Of a stretch of DNA of 64,000 nt, positions 16,840-25,941 are shown piece after piece (the first letter of the stretch is position 1; every line of letters starts with the position of its first letter). Both the position numbers and the translations under genes were made by a program. The stretch spans positions 62,001 through 126,000 of the forward strand of contig JAFXGM010000041.1 of assembly GCA_017513195.1 (NCBI GenBank). The letters are read 5' to 3'. The DNA is from Clostridia bacterium (GTDB lineage Bacteria; Bacillota; Clostridia; Oscillospirales; Acutalibacteraceae). The notes beneath the pieces are model-generated. The model saw only the letters and a list, made by a program, of their open reading frames with translations, was not told the origin of the DNA and searched no databases.

Positions 16840-17301
16840 ATGGAAAACATTATTACAAACAACACATTCGCATCTAACGACGGCACAGCAAAGGAAACGG
16901 TAAAATTAAAAAACGAATCTGACAATCAACTTTCACTCTGTGACAAAATTAAGCACAAAATCAATCAGTTCTTAAGTGCAATTTACATTATTCGTTGCGT
17001 TTGCTGCTTTACATCTGTATTTTCAGTTATTGGAACGTTAATTCTATTATTTGGCGGCGATATGACCGCAGCAGGTATTATGTTCTTTATTGGTTTACCC
17101 TCTGCACTTCTTGCCTGTCCTTTTCGCTTTATGGGCGTTGCCGTAGCGATGATTGTAGGCGGCTTTTCAATAGGCCTTTGTTTCTTAGGCTTTGGTTGCT
17201 TAATAGGAGCAGCTATAGGTTTTATTTTAGCGGTCGTTTTATTCTTCTACTTCCCCGCATTTGTAACCATTCCATATTTCTTTAAAGAACTTATTAAATA
17301 A
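16840..17301 (+). CDS. Small membrane protein of unknown function
   Basis: A 153-aa protein. The first 45 residues are hydrophilic. Three or four hydrophobic helices follow, rich in Gly, Cys and Phe (residues about 47-72, 76-100, 102-148). No family was recognised. AAAGGAG precedes the ATG. The upstream leader is duplicated in front of the next gene (DUF4428 protein), which suggests that the two are controlled by the same signal although each has its own 5' region. Confidence 0.65.
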   Translation: MENIITNNTFASNDGTAKETVKLKNESDNQLSLCDKIKHKINQFLSAIYIIRCVCCFTSVFSVIGTLILLFGGDMTAAGIMFFIGLPSALLACPFRFMGVAVAMIVGGFSIGLCFLGFGCLIGAAIGFILAVVLFFYFPAFVTIPYFFKELIK

Positions 17302-17331
17302 AATTATATAAATTTTAAAAATTTTTAAAAA

Positions 17332-17398
17332 TATAAAACCATTTATACTTTTAATTCCCCTTCATTAACGAAGACCAAAAGTCAAACAAAAAAACAAA
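17332..17398 (+). repeat. Leader copy 2 of a duplicated upstream region
   Basis: Diverged direct repeat of 16752-16820, including the identical TTTTAATTCCCCTT core. It precedes the start at 17420. Confidence 0.65.
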
Positions 17399-17419
17399 CA
17401 ATTTTAGGAGATGTCAATT

Positions 17420-18106
17420 ATGTCAAAATTCACAGACACAATCAAAGGATTTATTAACAAACACTTCACACAGGAAGTAACCTGTGCAAACTGCGGCAAA
17501 ACCGGAAAAATAATGTTCTTTTCAAAACTAAAGGACGAAAACAGAATTTGTTCTGCGTGCAAGGGCACTATTCCTTATGAATTCGATTTTAAAGCAAAAG
17601 AATCGACACTTGAAGATTTTAAAGAACTTTATGACTTTATGCAGTACACCAACAATGAACTTGAGCCTATCTTTGATCCGGACGATGATTATTCATACGG
17701 TAGTTTTGAGGTTGACCCTGTTCACTATCTTTGCCGTGTAGATGGCAGCTTTGTTTTTGAAATCAGCAACATTATGGTATATAACTTTGTTTACCAGCCG
17801 GAAGAATTCAAGGATGGCGTTTTCTCTTCAAAGGTAAAAGGCGATGTTCATATGATCGGTCTCATTCTTAGAAATCCTGTTGGCTCATTCGGCGACAAGG
17901 TTATCAAACATGGTGCTAAAGGCAAGGCAGAAAAGAAAGTATTTAGCAGCACAATTACATATCAAAATCCAAAAGATATGGACGAGTTTATGTTTAAGTT
18001 TGATTCACTCTGGAGCAAATTTGAAAGCGAAAGGGAAGAAAAAGAGCTTAACGACTTGGTAGAACAAAAGGCAAGAGAATTGCTTGCTCAAAGAGAAAAT
18101 AATTAA
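17420..18106 (+). CDS. DUF4428-type zinc-binding domain protein
   Basis: A 228-aa soluble protein. The N-terminus has two CxxC pairs (CANCGKTGKIMFF and ICSACKG, residues about 19-48), matching the DUF4428 zinc-ribbon type. The rest is mixed alpha/beta with no recognised motif and ends in an acidic, Glu-rich coiled segment. ATG 17420 is preferred because AGGAG abuts the ATG at 17411 too closely and is well placed for 17420. Its leader is similar to that of the upstream membrane-protein gene. Function unknown. Confidence 0.75.
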   Translation: MSKFTDTIKGFINKHFTQEVTCANCGKTGKIMFFSKLKDENRICSACKGTIPYEFDFKAKESTLEDFKELYDFMQYTNNELEPIFDPDDDYSYGSFEVDPVHYLCRVDGSFVFEISNIMVYNFVYQPEEFKDGVFSSKVKGDVHMIGLILRNPVGSFGDKVIKHGAKGKAEKKVFSSTITYQNPKDMDEFMFKFDSLWSKFESEREEKELNDLVEQKARELLAQRENN

Positions 18107-18107
18107 A

Positions 18108-18144
18108 CAAAATGCTTGAGGTTTAACCTCAAGCATTTTGTTTT
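18108..18144. terminator. Bidirectional terminator
   Basis: Stem AAAATGCTTGAGG/CCTCAAGCATTTT with T-run on the plus strand and A-run upstream. It separates convergent genes. Confidence 0.88.
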
Positions 18145-18991
18145 ATAAATCTTCGTCTAAATCTTTTTTCTGTTGCTCGTTGATTTCTTGCAGCTTGTTT
18201 TGATAAGCCAAGTTTTTAAGCAACAGTTCCATTGTGCGATCAAGCTCGCTACCCTTAGAATAATCGGCCTCAAACATCCAGTCAACGCGCTTATGTTTAA
18301 GTAGCGGTGCTGCGTTGTGATCTTCGCCCGGATGATAAATCGCAATAGAGCGTCCTCCCGACTGTTTAACCAGCTTCATACAAGGCACGTCGGTAAGACC
18401 ATCGCCAATGTATATCATATTGCTAAATAGCACTCGCTTTTCACTGTCGGGGCGAGAGCTGTTAAGATCAACGTTGTTATTTATGTCAAGCACGCCCTTG
18501 TTTATGCGATAAACAAACTGCGTTTTATTGGTGTAATTCACCGCCATCTTTGGCCAATAGGCCTGTCCGTCTTTATATAAAAATTCGCAAGCGTAAATCT
18601 TTTTAAAATATTTTGCGATAGATGTACCCTCTATAATTTCTTTAAGTCCCGACGACAGCACGTAATGCTCTACTATAACGCCCGCCTGCTCGGCATAGTG
18701 GTTAATGCGCTGGAACCACTCCTCTACACCCTTGTGGTATTCAATATCTTTGCCGCAAGCAACAAGCGATTCGCGAGTAAGCGGTATGCCCGTTTCGCGT
18801 GCTTTCTCTACCATACAATACATATAGGTAAGTATAGAGTCCATTGTTTCGGCCTTGGCAACCTTGCCTGTAAGGTTCCAAAATTCGTCGGGGTCCATAC
18901 CAACGCTTGGTATAAAGGTGTATTCTTGCATATCGCGCGTGCACAACGTTTTATCAAAGTCATACATTATGGCAATAATTGGTTTGTTCAT
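18143..18991 (-). CDS. HAD-superfamily phosphatase (phosphoserine-phosphatase-like)
   Basis: A 282-aa Mg-dependent hydrolase. Motif I is MYDFDKTLCTRD (residues about 8-19) with the nucleophilic Asp, motif II is YVLSSG, and motif IV is MIYIGDGLTDVPCMK. The C1-type cap carries a long insertion between motifs II and IV. The substrate is unknown; resemblance is to SerB/MtnX-like HAD-I enzymes. ATG 18991 is used because GAGAGGA fits it; an ATG at 19006 is the alternative. Single-gene unit. Confidence 0.88.
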   Translation of the reverse strand: MNKPIIAIMYDFDKTLCTRDMQEYTFIPSVGMDPDEFWNLTGKVAKAETMDSILTYMYCMVEKARETGIPLTRESLVACGKDIEYHKGVEEWFQRINHYAEQAGVIVEHYVLSSGLKEIIEGTSIAKYFKKIYACEFLYKDGQAYWPKMAVNYTNKTQFVYRINKGVLDINNNVDLNSSRPDSEKRVLFSNMIYIGDGLTDVPCMKLVKQSGGRSIAIYHPGEDHNAAPLLKHKRVDWMFEADYSKGSELDRTMELLLKNLAYQNKLQEINEQQKKDLDEDL

Positions 18992-19062
18992 AATAAATCC
19001 TCTCATAATAAGTTTTGTTTATTATATCATTTCAAAACGTTTTAGTCAACACGGGGTAAAAT

Positions 19063-19098
19063 AACAAGGCTTGAGGTTAAACCCTCAAGCCTTGTGTT
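19063..19098 (-). terminator. Terminator of the DUF4349 gene
   Basis: Stem ACAAGGCTTGAGG/CCTCAAGCCTTGT read on the minus strand with a T-rich tail. Same CTTGAGG core as the hairpins at 16688, 18108 and 19988. Confidence 0.75.
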
Positions 19099-19106
19099 AT
19101 AGTATA

Positions 19107-19916
19107 TTATTTTTTCTTCTTTACTATACGGATGATAACAAGAACTATTACACCAATAATTGCAAGAACAATAAAGTATGGCATTGCCGATAGCAACGCG
19201 GCGAACAGCATAGTTATAATTTTGCCTACGTTTTTAAATCCGTCTAATATATTGTTCCAAATCTCGCTCCAGTACCCTTCTGTTTCAACCTCACGCTCAA
19301 CCTCGGTAACGGTTAGCGTTATGGTGCTGTAGTCGGTTTGGTTTTCCAAGCTTTTTAGTTGCGCGGTGTATGATTCAATTTGCGCTCTTACATTGGCAAG
19401 GCGTTCTTTAACCGAAAGCAAGTCGGTAACGTTATCCGCCTGTTTCATAATTTCAAGCAAGCTTTCTTCTTCCGCCTCATAAACCTTTATTCGTGCCTCT
19501 ATGTCAACGTACTGTTCGGTTACGTCCTGCACGTTTTCACTGCGGCTTTTAACCGTAGCATTGCTTGACACCGATTGTGTAAAGCCTTCGGCCTTTTCAA
19601 CAGGAATTCTTATAGTAGCGGTAAAGCTTCTAAAATCGGAGTCGTTAAATTCATCGGAGGCTTCTATGTAACCGCCGTTTGAGGAAACAGTAGCACGAAC
19701 ACTATTGATATAGTTATCATAATCTTTGGTTTCTACATCTAACGAAATCTCTTTTATAAGCTTGCGTTCAGCAACGGTTTCGCTGTCTAAAGTTTCTTCT
19801 ACAACAAATGAATCGGTCTTGTTTACTACGTCTTTCTTCTTTACCGATTCGCTACAACCGCAAAGAACAGCAATGAGCAAAACAACGCAAATTGTAAGTG
19901 CAAAAATCTTTTTCAT
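19107..19916 (-). CDS. DUF4349-containing lipoprotein
   Basis: A 269-aa surface lipoprotein. The signal peptide ends in lipobox LCGC (Cys at about residue 21). The DUF4349 core shows DVETKDYDNYINSVRATVSSNGGYIEASDEF and FTATIRIPVEKAEGF. A coiled-coil (about 130-185, YVDIEARIKVYEAEEESLLEIMKQADNVTDLLSVKERL) follows, and a C-terminal transmembrane helix ends in a basic tail. ATG 19916 is preferred for the ribosome site. Function is not established for the family; it is probably envelope related. Confidence 0.9.
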   Translation of the reverse strand: MKKIFALTICVVLLIAVLCGCSESVKKKDVVNKTDSFVVEETLDSETVAERKLIKEISLDVETKDYDNYINSVRATVSSNGGYIEASDEFNDSDFRSFTATIRIPVEKAEGFTQSVSSNATVKSRSENVQDVTEQYVDIEARIKVYEAEEESLLEIMKQADNVTDLLSVKERLANVRAQIESYTAQLKSLENQTDYSTITLTVTEVEREVETEGYWSEIWNNILDGFKNVGKIITMLFAALLSAMPYFIVLAIIGVIVLVIIRIVKKKK

Positions 19917-19987
19917 AAAAACCCTCCCTTTCATAATTTTATTATAATATAAGCTTATACTTTTTGCAATAACGAATTAACAAGACA

Positions 19988-20018
19988 AAAGGACTTGAGA
20001 AAACCCTCAAGTCCTTTA
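19988..20018 (-). terminator. Original terminator of the GGGtGRT gene, now displaced
   Basis: Stem AAAGGACTTGAG/CTCAAGTCCTTT with T-rich minus-strand tail. It lies just downstream of the remnant gene end at 20047, so before element insertion it would have ended the GGGtGRT transcript. Confidence 0.7.
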
Positions 20019-20046
20019 ATTGTGCATTATGATTTATGCGTTTGCA

Positions 20047-20143
20047 TTATTTATTAAGTGCTTCATTAACTGCAACAGCACAAGCAACAGTCATACCAAC
20101 CATTGGGTTGTTACCTGCACCGATAAGGCCCATCATCTCAACG
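20047..20143 (-). pseudogene. 3' remnant of the GGGtGRT gene at the left border of the element
   Basis: The minus strand encodes EMMGLIGAGNNPMVGMT-AVNEALNK and stop, the same last 31 or so residues as the intact gene ending at 35363. Differences between the copies are synonymous. The similarity stops at 20143, where element sequence begins. This is the original chromosomal gene end, separated by the insertion from the rest of the gene. Confidence 0.92.
20078..20118. repeat. attL core: 41-bp perfect direct repeat
   Basis: Identical over 41 bp to 35394-35434, within the duplicated GGGtGRT gene end. It marks the left crossover region of the integrated element. Confidence 0.88.
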
Positions 20144-20338
20144 CACTCTAAATCAGTAAATAAAAGACCTTTTTAGAACATAGCCCGAAAGCCTTATAAA
20201 ACCTTACTTTGTGACATTATAAAAATGTAAACTTAAATAATACTAAACACATCGTTTCAAGTTTTCTCAATTGCATTATAACGTGTTTGGATGTGTTTGT
20301 AAGCTATTTTTAAAATATTCTTTAAACACATATTAAAA
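20144..20338. other. Left-end element sequence with candidate recombinase arm sites
   Basis: Holds GCCCGAAAGCCTTATAAA at 20183-20200, a direct-repeat relative of 35332-35349 at the right end. AAACACAT occurs at 20245 and 20324, with inverted copies at 20281 and 20291; the right-end hairpin has related ACACATCAT arms. AAAAGACCT at 20163 is inverted as AGGTCTTTT at 35316. These are candidate integrase or Xis binding sites. Confidence 0.45.
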
Positions 20339-23300
20339 TCAAAACATCGCCTTTACTCTACAACAAATCACTCGAACCTCTATGGCTTTTTTATTAGAAT
20401 CCCCTTTTGTTCTATTTTTATATTCATAACTCGTTATGTAAGAAACCTCTTGTAACCGTTTGGCTAAAAGAAGATTTTCATTTGTATTATCTAAGTACAC
20501 CTCATGACGATAACCTCTTTTTGAAAATTCATTATAGGGATCATCCAGTTCGGAAAAACACTTTTCAAACTTATCAGCATCAAGTATGTTAAGGTTTTCT
20601 AACATTAAGCGCTCTTTTTGTTTGGTGTCCAAGAGTTCCCAAGCAGCATTAAAAACCTCAACGCCAACATCAATATTTAATGAACTTAAATTCTTTGCTA
20701 TTTTGACAGTCATATGTTTTGCACAATATTTTTCCATTATTTTTTGGGCCATACTTCTTGCAAATCGTTCATCGAAAACCAAATTCTCCAAGAGATCCGA
20801 ATTCATATCAATCTGTTCGTTAATCGCCATATATTCATACTGATTATGTATTATAAAATCAACACATAGATCTGGGAAATCTTCTGACAATTCATTATAA
20901 CGTTCTATATCAAATTTAAAATACTTTTGAGAAACCATTATAGATACTTTATCTTTATCAAGTGTGTTTAACTCAATATCAAATTCATCCCAAGGCAACT
21001 TACATAAAAGTTTTGATAACGATTCACAGTCTATATCCGATGTTATGAGTTCTTTTATAAAGCTGTAATCATCGATACAAGAACTATCATCTTTAACTAA
21101 AATATCTAAATTTTTACACATATAAGCAATAGAAACCGAGGTGTGTCCGCAATAATTCCAATAACGTTCAAAATTGTACCATGTAGGTTTAAGTTTTCCA
21201 TTTGTAATAATAGTATCCCATATTGATTTAACATACTCTTTATTTTCTTTAAATAAATTTAAGCAAACAGCTGTAATATCTTCTACATAGAAATTTTCAT
21301 TACCAATTATTTGAACATATCTGCACTTACTATCAACATTGAGTTCTAAAAGTTTTATAATTGAGTCAAATTCTTCTTCAGTGTTCGACGGCAATAAGAT
21401 AATTTCATCTGTATATACACCGATATTGTCTTCAATATATTTTAACAAAGGACTATAATTAAGTTTGATAAGTGTAGAATAATTCTTTTCTTTTAACTGT
21501 GATACAAGTTTCTTGTTTTTATATTCTACTATATGTTGAATCATTTCAAAGTTAATAATATAGCAGTTATTATCAAATATATAATCCAAAACACTTGTGG
21601 AAACATTTTCAATCTGAATATCAGTGAATTTAACATTCAACGAAGATATTGTATCAATTACTTTTTTATCATCTATAGAATTTAAGCGTTGCAAAACATC
21701 ACTATTTCTAACAAAAAAAGTAGTTAGATTACCATTTAAGTCCATACATTTAATTGATTCAATTGATGCATAAGAAATAAGTAAAGATAGATAGTAAAAC
21801 TTGCGTTCTACTGTAAGAACTGAATTATCAAAAATGCTATCCCACATTTTATTCCACTGTTTTGCCAAGATTTTGATAAATCCCTGCTTGTGTTTAGTTA
21901 TATCAATGAACTCATCAATGAATTCCCAACTAGCATCATTACCATTAGATAACTGCTTTATAAACAAGTTAAGCTTTTCATCATATTCATTAGATGATAA
22001 TAAACATTCCAACAAATCAAAATTATATATTACTTCTTGCTCAAATTCATATGGTTGCAAACGCTCAATTACCAATTCTGTTCTAGTTAATTTATAATCA
22101 TATTTTTTAGGCGATAGATTCTTAATTCCTAGAATAAAGTTCATATCTTCCGTCGTTATGGAAGTTCCTTTAAAATAGTTAATATAATCAACATATTTTT
22201 CGTTAATATATCCCCTGCGCAATAAAAACACCAGCAGTTCATTGTTTATCACATTTTGTGATAAAACCGCATCAACACCATATTCATTCAATAAATTTTC
22301 TAATGTTTTGGAGGAAAAATTGTAAATATTTCTCTTCGTTTCTTGAATAAAGATCTTTTCTTCATCAATTTTATTATCCTCAATTAAAGAAACTGTTTTG
22401 TATTTATTAATTAGTTTTTCATATGCGTTGCCAAACTTTGAAGAATTAAATTGGTATGTACCGCTTGAATTCCACCTAATGTATGCTCCCGAACAATCAT
22501 TGATATTTGACCAATCTGGTATGACATAATCATTCTTCAAAAAACTACTGGCATCAACTGTTCTTTTGCCAGATGGAGTAAAACTGCATGCTATGCCCAT
22601 ATCATTTGTGATTTCGCATAAGAACGCATATTTTAGAGATTTTACTGTACTAAATGCCTCTGTTTTTATACTTTCCAAAATTTTAGAAGATGCATTCACT
22701 CTATCTTGTAATTCTTGTCGCTTTTTAGAAATAAAACTTTCCTTATCTTTAAAAGCTTGTTTTACAACTCCTGTTTCCTTTTGTAATTCAGCAAAATCAC
22801 GAGGATACAAGTTTTTAAATATTATCAAAGCAAGCATTGGTTCATCTAATAACTTTAAACTTTGACCTGTTGTTAATGTAGCCTTGTATACCACAAATTC
22901 ATTGTAAATATTTTGCAATATACGCATATCAGCAATAAATGGCGAAACATCCATAATAAAACTTTCAGAAATATTATGTTGCTTTTTAAGTTGCTTAGAT
23001 TTATTCAGTTTTTCTAAAAGAATATCTCCTGAATTAGTTGAATTTACAATGGGTACAATCGGAATTATAAAATCGAAAAACTTTGTTCTATCGACATCTG
23101 TAAAAACATCATCTTTAACAGCATATACAAAAACAATAGGCTCTTTTATGGCATCGTAATTGTTTAGTATCATATTAAGCTCTCTCAAATGAACGAAAAT
23201 CGATGTTGTATTCAATCTATCAAGATCTTCAAAAAACACAATTCGATAATTTGTTTCTTCAAAAAAGTAGACAATTTCATCCATATTTTTATTAAATACA

Positions 23301-24019
23301 GTATCTTTATCGTCTGCACTTCCTTGTAATGAAACCTCTTGAGGAAGCTTAATCTCCTTAACTTTAAACCTTGAAGAAATTAACCTATATATCGTTGATA
23401 TTCCGCACAAACATCCAATAGCAAATAAAAATGCACAAATTAACGAAACTTGCTTAGAGAATTTTACCGTAGCACCTGCAACCACAATTTTATTAATCAA
23501 TAAAGAAAAAGATGAAGGCCAAAACACATAAAGTAAAATCGTAAAAATAAGCGAGAAAAAAAGCACGAATGCAAAAATACTCCAAAAACTAATCCGATGC
23601 AATTTTCTATATCTACTTTGAGGGATTTTTTTGTGACTTACTTTATAAAAAAGTTGTTTTAAAATTCCTTTCTCGATTTCTTCTTTGTCAAGTTCAATTA
23701 GTTGCTTTTCAAAATTTCCAACATCGTTTTTTGTTTCTTCTGCAAAAGTAGCCATTGAAATTTTTATTGATCGTTTTCTAGCTGACGGGTTGTTTTTTAA
23801 GAAAGTCTCTATAACACTACTTTTTCCCGAACCATACGGTCCAGAAAGGGCAATGTTTGTTGCTTTTTTACCATCAATTGCCCAGTTCAACGCATTCAAA
23901 TACTCGCTACCATTTGCAATTCTATCATCCGGAGTTAATGTAACATATTCCGTCTCTGATGGTTGGTTTAATCTACCTATATTAGATTTTTTAAATAAAT
24001 TTAATAAAAATTTGAACAT
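20339..24019 (-). CDS. YobI-like (KAP-related) membrane P-loop NTPase
   Basis: A 1226-aa protein. Walker A GPYGSGKS is at residues 60-67. Two predicted transmembrane helices (about 144-166 and 191-210) interrupt the NTPase, a KAP-family trait. Walker B lies in RIVFFEDLDRLN (about 259-270). The segment FVYAVKDDVFTDVDRTKFFDFIIPIVPIVNSTNS strongly recalls the YobI-like P-loop NTPase family. The remaining 850 residues are helical and repeat-like, as in large sensor or defence NTPases. AAGGAGAAGAAGG precedes the ATG. Its place at the edge of a defence-carrying element suggests an anti-phage role; that is inference. Confidence 0.85.
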   Translation of the reverse strand: MFKFLLNLFKKSNIGRLNQPSETEYVTLTPDDRIANGSEYLNALNWAIDGKKATNIALSGPYGSGKSSVIETFLKNNPSARKRSIKISMATFAEETKNDVGNFEKQLIELDKEEIEKGILKQLFYKVSHKKIPQSRYRKLHRISFWSIFAFVLFFSLIFTILLYVFWPSSFSLLINKIVVAGATVKFSKQVSLICAFLFAIGCLCGISTIYRLISSRFKVKEIKLPQEVSLQGSADDKDTVFNKNMDEIVYFFEETNYRIVFFEDLDRLNTTSIFVHLRELNMILNNYDAIKEPIVFVYAVKDDVFTDVDRTKFFDFIIPIVPIVNSTNSGDILLEKLNKSKQLKKQHNISESFIMDVSPFIADMRILQNIYNEFVVYKATLTTGQSLKLLDEPMLALIIFKNLYPRDFAELQKETGVVKQAFKDKESFISKKRQELQDRVNASSKILESIKTEAFSTVKSLKYAFLCEITNDMGIACSFTPSGKRTVDASSFLKNDYVIPDWSNINDCSGAYIRWNSSGTYQFNSSKFGNAYEKLINKYKTVSLIEDNKIDEEKIFIQETKRNIYNFSSKTLENLLNEYGVDAVLSQNVINNELLVFLLRRGYINEKYVDYINYFKGTSITTEDMNFILGIKNLSPKKYDYKLTRTELVIERLQPYEFEQEVIYNFDLLECLLSSNEYDEKLNLFIKQLSNGNDASWEFIDEFIDITKHKQGFIKILAKQWNKMWDSIFDNSVLTVERKFYYLSLLISYASIESIKCMDLNGNLTTFFVRNSDVLQRLNSIDDKKVIDTISSLNVKFTDIQIENVSTSVLDYIFDNNCYIINFEMIQHIVEYKNKKLVSQLKEKNYSTLIKLNYSPLLKYIEDNIGVYTDEIILLPSNTEEEFDSIIKLLELNVDSKCRYVQIIGNENFYVEDITAVCLNLFKENKEYVKSIWDTIITNGKLKPTWYNFERYWNYCGHTSVSIAYMCKNLDILVKDDSSCIDDYSFIKELITSDIDCESLSKLLCKLPWDEFDIELNTLDKDKVSIMVSQKYFKFDIERYNELSEDFPDLCVDFIIHNQYEYMAINEQIDMNSDLLENLVFDERFARSMAQKIMEKYCAKHMTVKIAKNLSSLNIDVGVEVFNAAWELLDTKQKERLMLENLNILDADKFEKCFSELDDPYNEFSKRGYRHEVYLDNTNENLLLAKRLQEVSYITSYEYKNRTKGDSNKKAIEVRVICCRVKAMF

Positions 24020-24517
24020 CCTTCTTCTCCTTTATAAACATACTATTTTACTTTATATTTTGTATAGTGATATGCGCAAGAAATATCTAGCTTAAAACAC
24101 ATCTTTTCACTTTGATTATATCGCATAATCTTCTAAAATTCAATGAATTTCCCTATGAAGATATTACTATAATTTATTCTCTGTACCGTAAATTTAAATT
24201 CATCTTATAAAATGCAAAAATATTTAAATACTACACTATGATCTGAACTTCGATAACAATCAAGTTTCATTTAAGCTAAAGTATACAAATGACAATATTT
24301 TGTATTTGTTGTTTAAAAAATTTAAATAGAAAGTGTATGTGAAATTCACGATTTAGTTATGTTTTATTACGCAATTAACCACCAATAAAACTTCAATCAT
24401 ATTTTCCTACCTTTCTAAAATTAAATATATTACAACATCTAAAAAATTGCTAAATTAAATGAAGTTATAAATGTACTGCCATAGTTATACTTAAATAGAT
24501 TGTGAGGCACGATTATT
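24020..24517. other. AT-rich intergenic region between divergent genes
   Basis: About 500 bp. A plausible minus-strand promoter for the NTPase gene has GCGCAA (24074-24079) and TTTATA (24052-24057) on the plus strand. No further gene, RNA or repeat was recognised. Confidence 0.4.
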
Positions 24518-24991
24518 GTGGATATTGATTCGCTTTTTGAAAGAGTTGTTAATAGATCATTATATAAACTTTTAAGTAAGCTAGATGTCACTCAGTTCAA
24601 AATGTTCTATAGTATCTTTGTACACTATTGGACAAATCACAAGCATTTTATTAGCACACAGAACTTCTTCAACCTCTGGTGCGAACTTAATGTTCTATGT
24701 GCCGAATTCAATAAAAGTTTTCCTAGTCCGTACGATGACCATTTACTTCTTAAATCTTTTTGTAAAGCGCACCCTTATTATTTTATAGACATACTGCCGA
24801 TAGAACTAATCGCAAAACTTTTTTCAGAACATCTAGATCAACACCTTGATACATTGTTGAACCTAATTGATATTATATATGAAGCAAACTCCTTAACTGC
24901 ACATCAATATATCATAGACAAATTTAATATTAAACATACTGCCGACGAACTTTTTTACGATTTAGAAGAACACATTAAATGTCACATGTAA
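24518..24991 (+). CDS. Hypothetical protein
   Basis: A 157-aa, mostly helical, acidic protein with a GTG start and only a weak ribosome site (GTGAGGC). It has many aromatic and His residues and no recognised motif. It lies divergent from the YobI-like NTPase gene inside the element. The coding signal is moderate: the frame is open and the protein composition is normal. It may be a small accessory or regulator of the neighbouring NTPase, but nothing in the sequence proves it. Confidence 0.5.
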   Translation: MDIDSLFERVVNRSLYKLLSKLDVTQFKMFYSIFVHYWTNHKHFISTQNFFNLWCELNVLCAEFNKSFPSPYDDHLLLKSFCKAHPYYFIDILPIELIAKLFSEHLDQHLDTLLNLIDIIYEANSLTAHQYIIDKFNIKHTADELFYDLEEHIKCHM

Positions 24992-25069
24992 ATTTATTTA
25001 GGGCCATAGTAATAACTATAGCCCTAATTTATTAATCTTTATAGACAACTAAAAGTATGTTTTAAAATT

Positions 25070-25564
25070 TTATTGTGTTTCTGTTAGTGTGTAATTAATA
25101 CTATTACGTTCATTTTTTTCATTAACATAATGTTTTAGCTCACAATAATTTAAATCATTTATACTTGAAGTTTCTTCATAAATAACTTTATATTTTCTTT
25201 TTTCAAATTTATTAAAATCATATTCTTCTATTGTATAAAGTTTTCTTTCGATAACATCCTGTACATCTTCATCATCATACCCCGAAAAACTTGCCACTGA
25301 CCCATTCATCCAATTGTTTTCACCATCTGGATCTTTTACAAGAGTTTCACAAAATGTTGATTCAGTATACTTTAGAATAACATTATCTTTAACAACAATT
25401 ATAAACTCATCATTCCAATCAAACGCTGATGTACAATCAGACAATTCCCCTATGCAACCAAAATAAACTTGTGGTACTTGATAACAAACATCATCTTCAC
25501 AAACAAAATCCTTCTTTTCCATTTCCGGTTTCATTGGAACCGAACCATTATAATAATTATTCAT
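25070..25564 (-). CDS. Hypothetical acidic protein
   Basis: A 164-aa protein, rich in Asp, Glu, Asn and Tyr, with five or so Cys. ATG 25564 is chosen because AAAAGGA lies 9 bases upstream; the ATG at 25573 is too close to it. No domain was recognised. It stands alone in the element between the 157-aa gene and the terminator and recombinase region. Confidence 0.5.
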   Translation of the reverse strand: MNNYYNGSVPMKPEMEKKDFVCEDDVCYQVPQVYFGCIGELSDCTSAFDWNDEFIIVVKDNVILKYTESTFCETLVKDPDGENNWMNGSVASFSGYDDEDVQDVIERKLYTIEEYDFNKFEKRKYKVIYEETSSINDLNYCELKHYVNEKNERNSINYTLTETQ

Positions 25565-25764
25565 AAACAACATTCCTTTTTATTATTTTTTCAAAGTACA
25601 TACGAAAATTTAATTTTAGAAATATCAAATCAACTATCCATCAACTCCTTTTAATTTTTATAAAATTAAAATATATTCACCTCCAAAATACTTTCTACAC
25701 TACTATACAGTAAAATATTTCACATTTTTATAAAATTTCAAAAAATTTTTCAAAAAACATAAAT

Positions 25765-25805
25765 AGCCCGCTACCCTATTTTAAGGTAGCGGGCTCTCTT
25801 CATTT
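25765..25805. terminator. Strong hairpin in the recombinase upstream region
   Basis: Perfect 11-bp GC-rich stem AGCCCGCTACC/GGTAGCGGGCT with tail CTCTTCATTT. Transcription from the left would be stopped before the recombinase operon. Confidence 0.7.
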
Positions 25806-25814
25806 ATATAAGGA

Positions 25815-25931
25815 AATAAGTATCAAAACAAACCTTTACAATATTTGTATTAAAGGGGGCTCCCGAAACAAGTAAAACACGACATAATATAAGTATCGAA
25901 AGTAACTTTAGTTTGTTTCAATACTGAAAGG
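25815..25931 (+). promoter_or_regulatory. Upstream region of the serine recombinase, possible res-like site
   Basis: Contains AAGTATCAAAA and AAGTATCGAAA direct repeats, AAACAAACCTTTAC and its inverted partner CTTTAGTTTGTTT, and a CATAATATAAG -10-like box. It precedes the AAGGAG of the recombinase. A recombinase binding or crossover site is plausible but unproven. Confidence 0.4.
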
Positions 25932-25941
25932 AGTACAAATT

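Noticed and set aside
20017-20033. AATTGTGCATTAT word shared with 63829-63841
   Set aside because: Short AT-rich match following terminators at both places; too short to call a repeat element.
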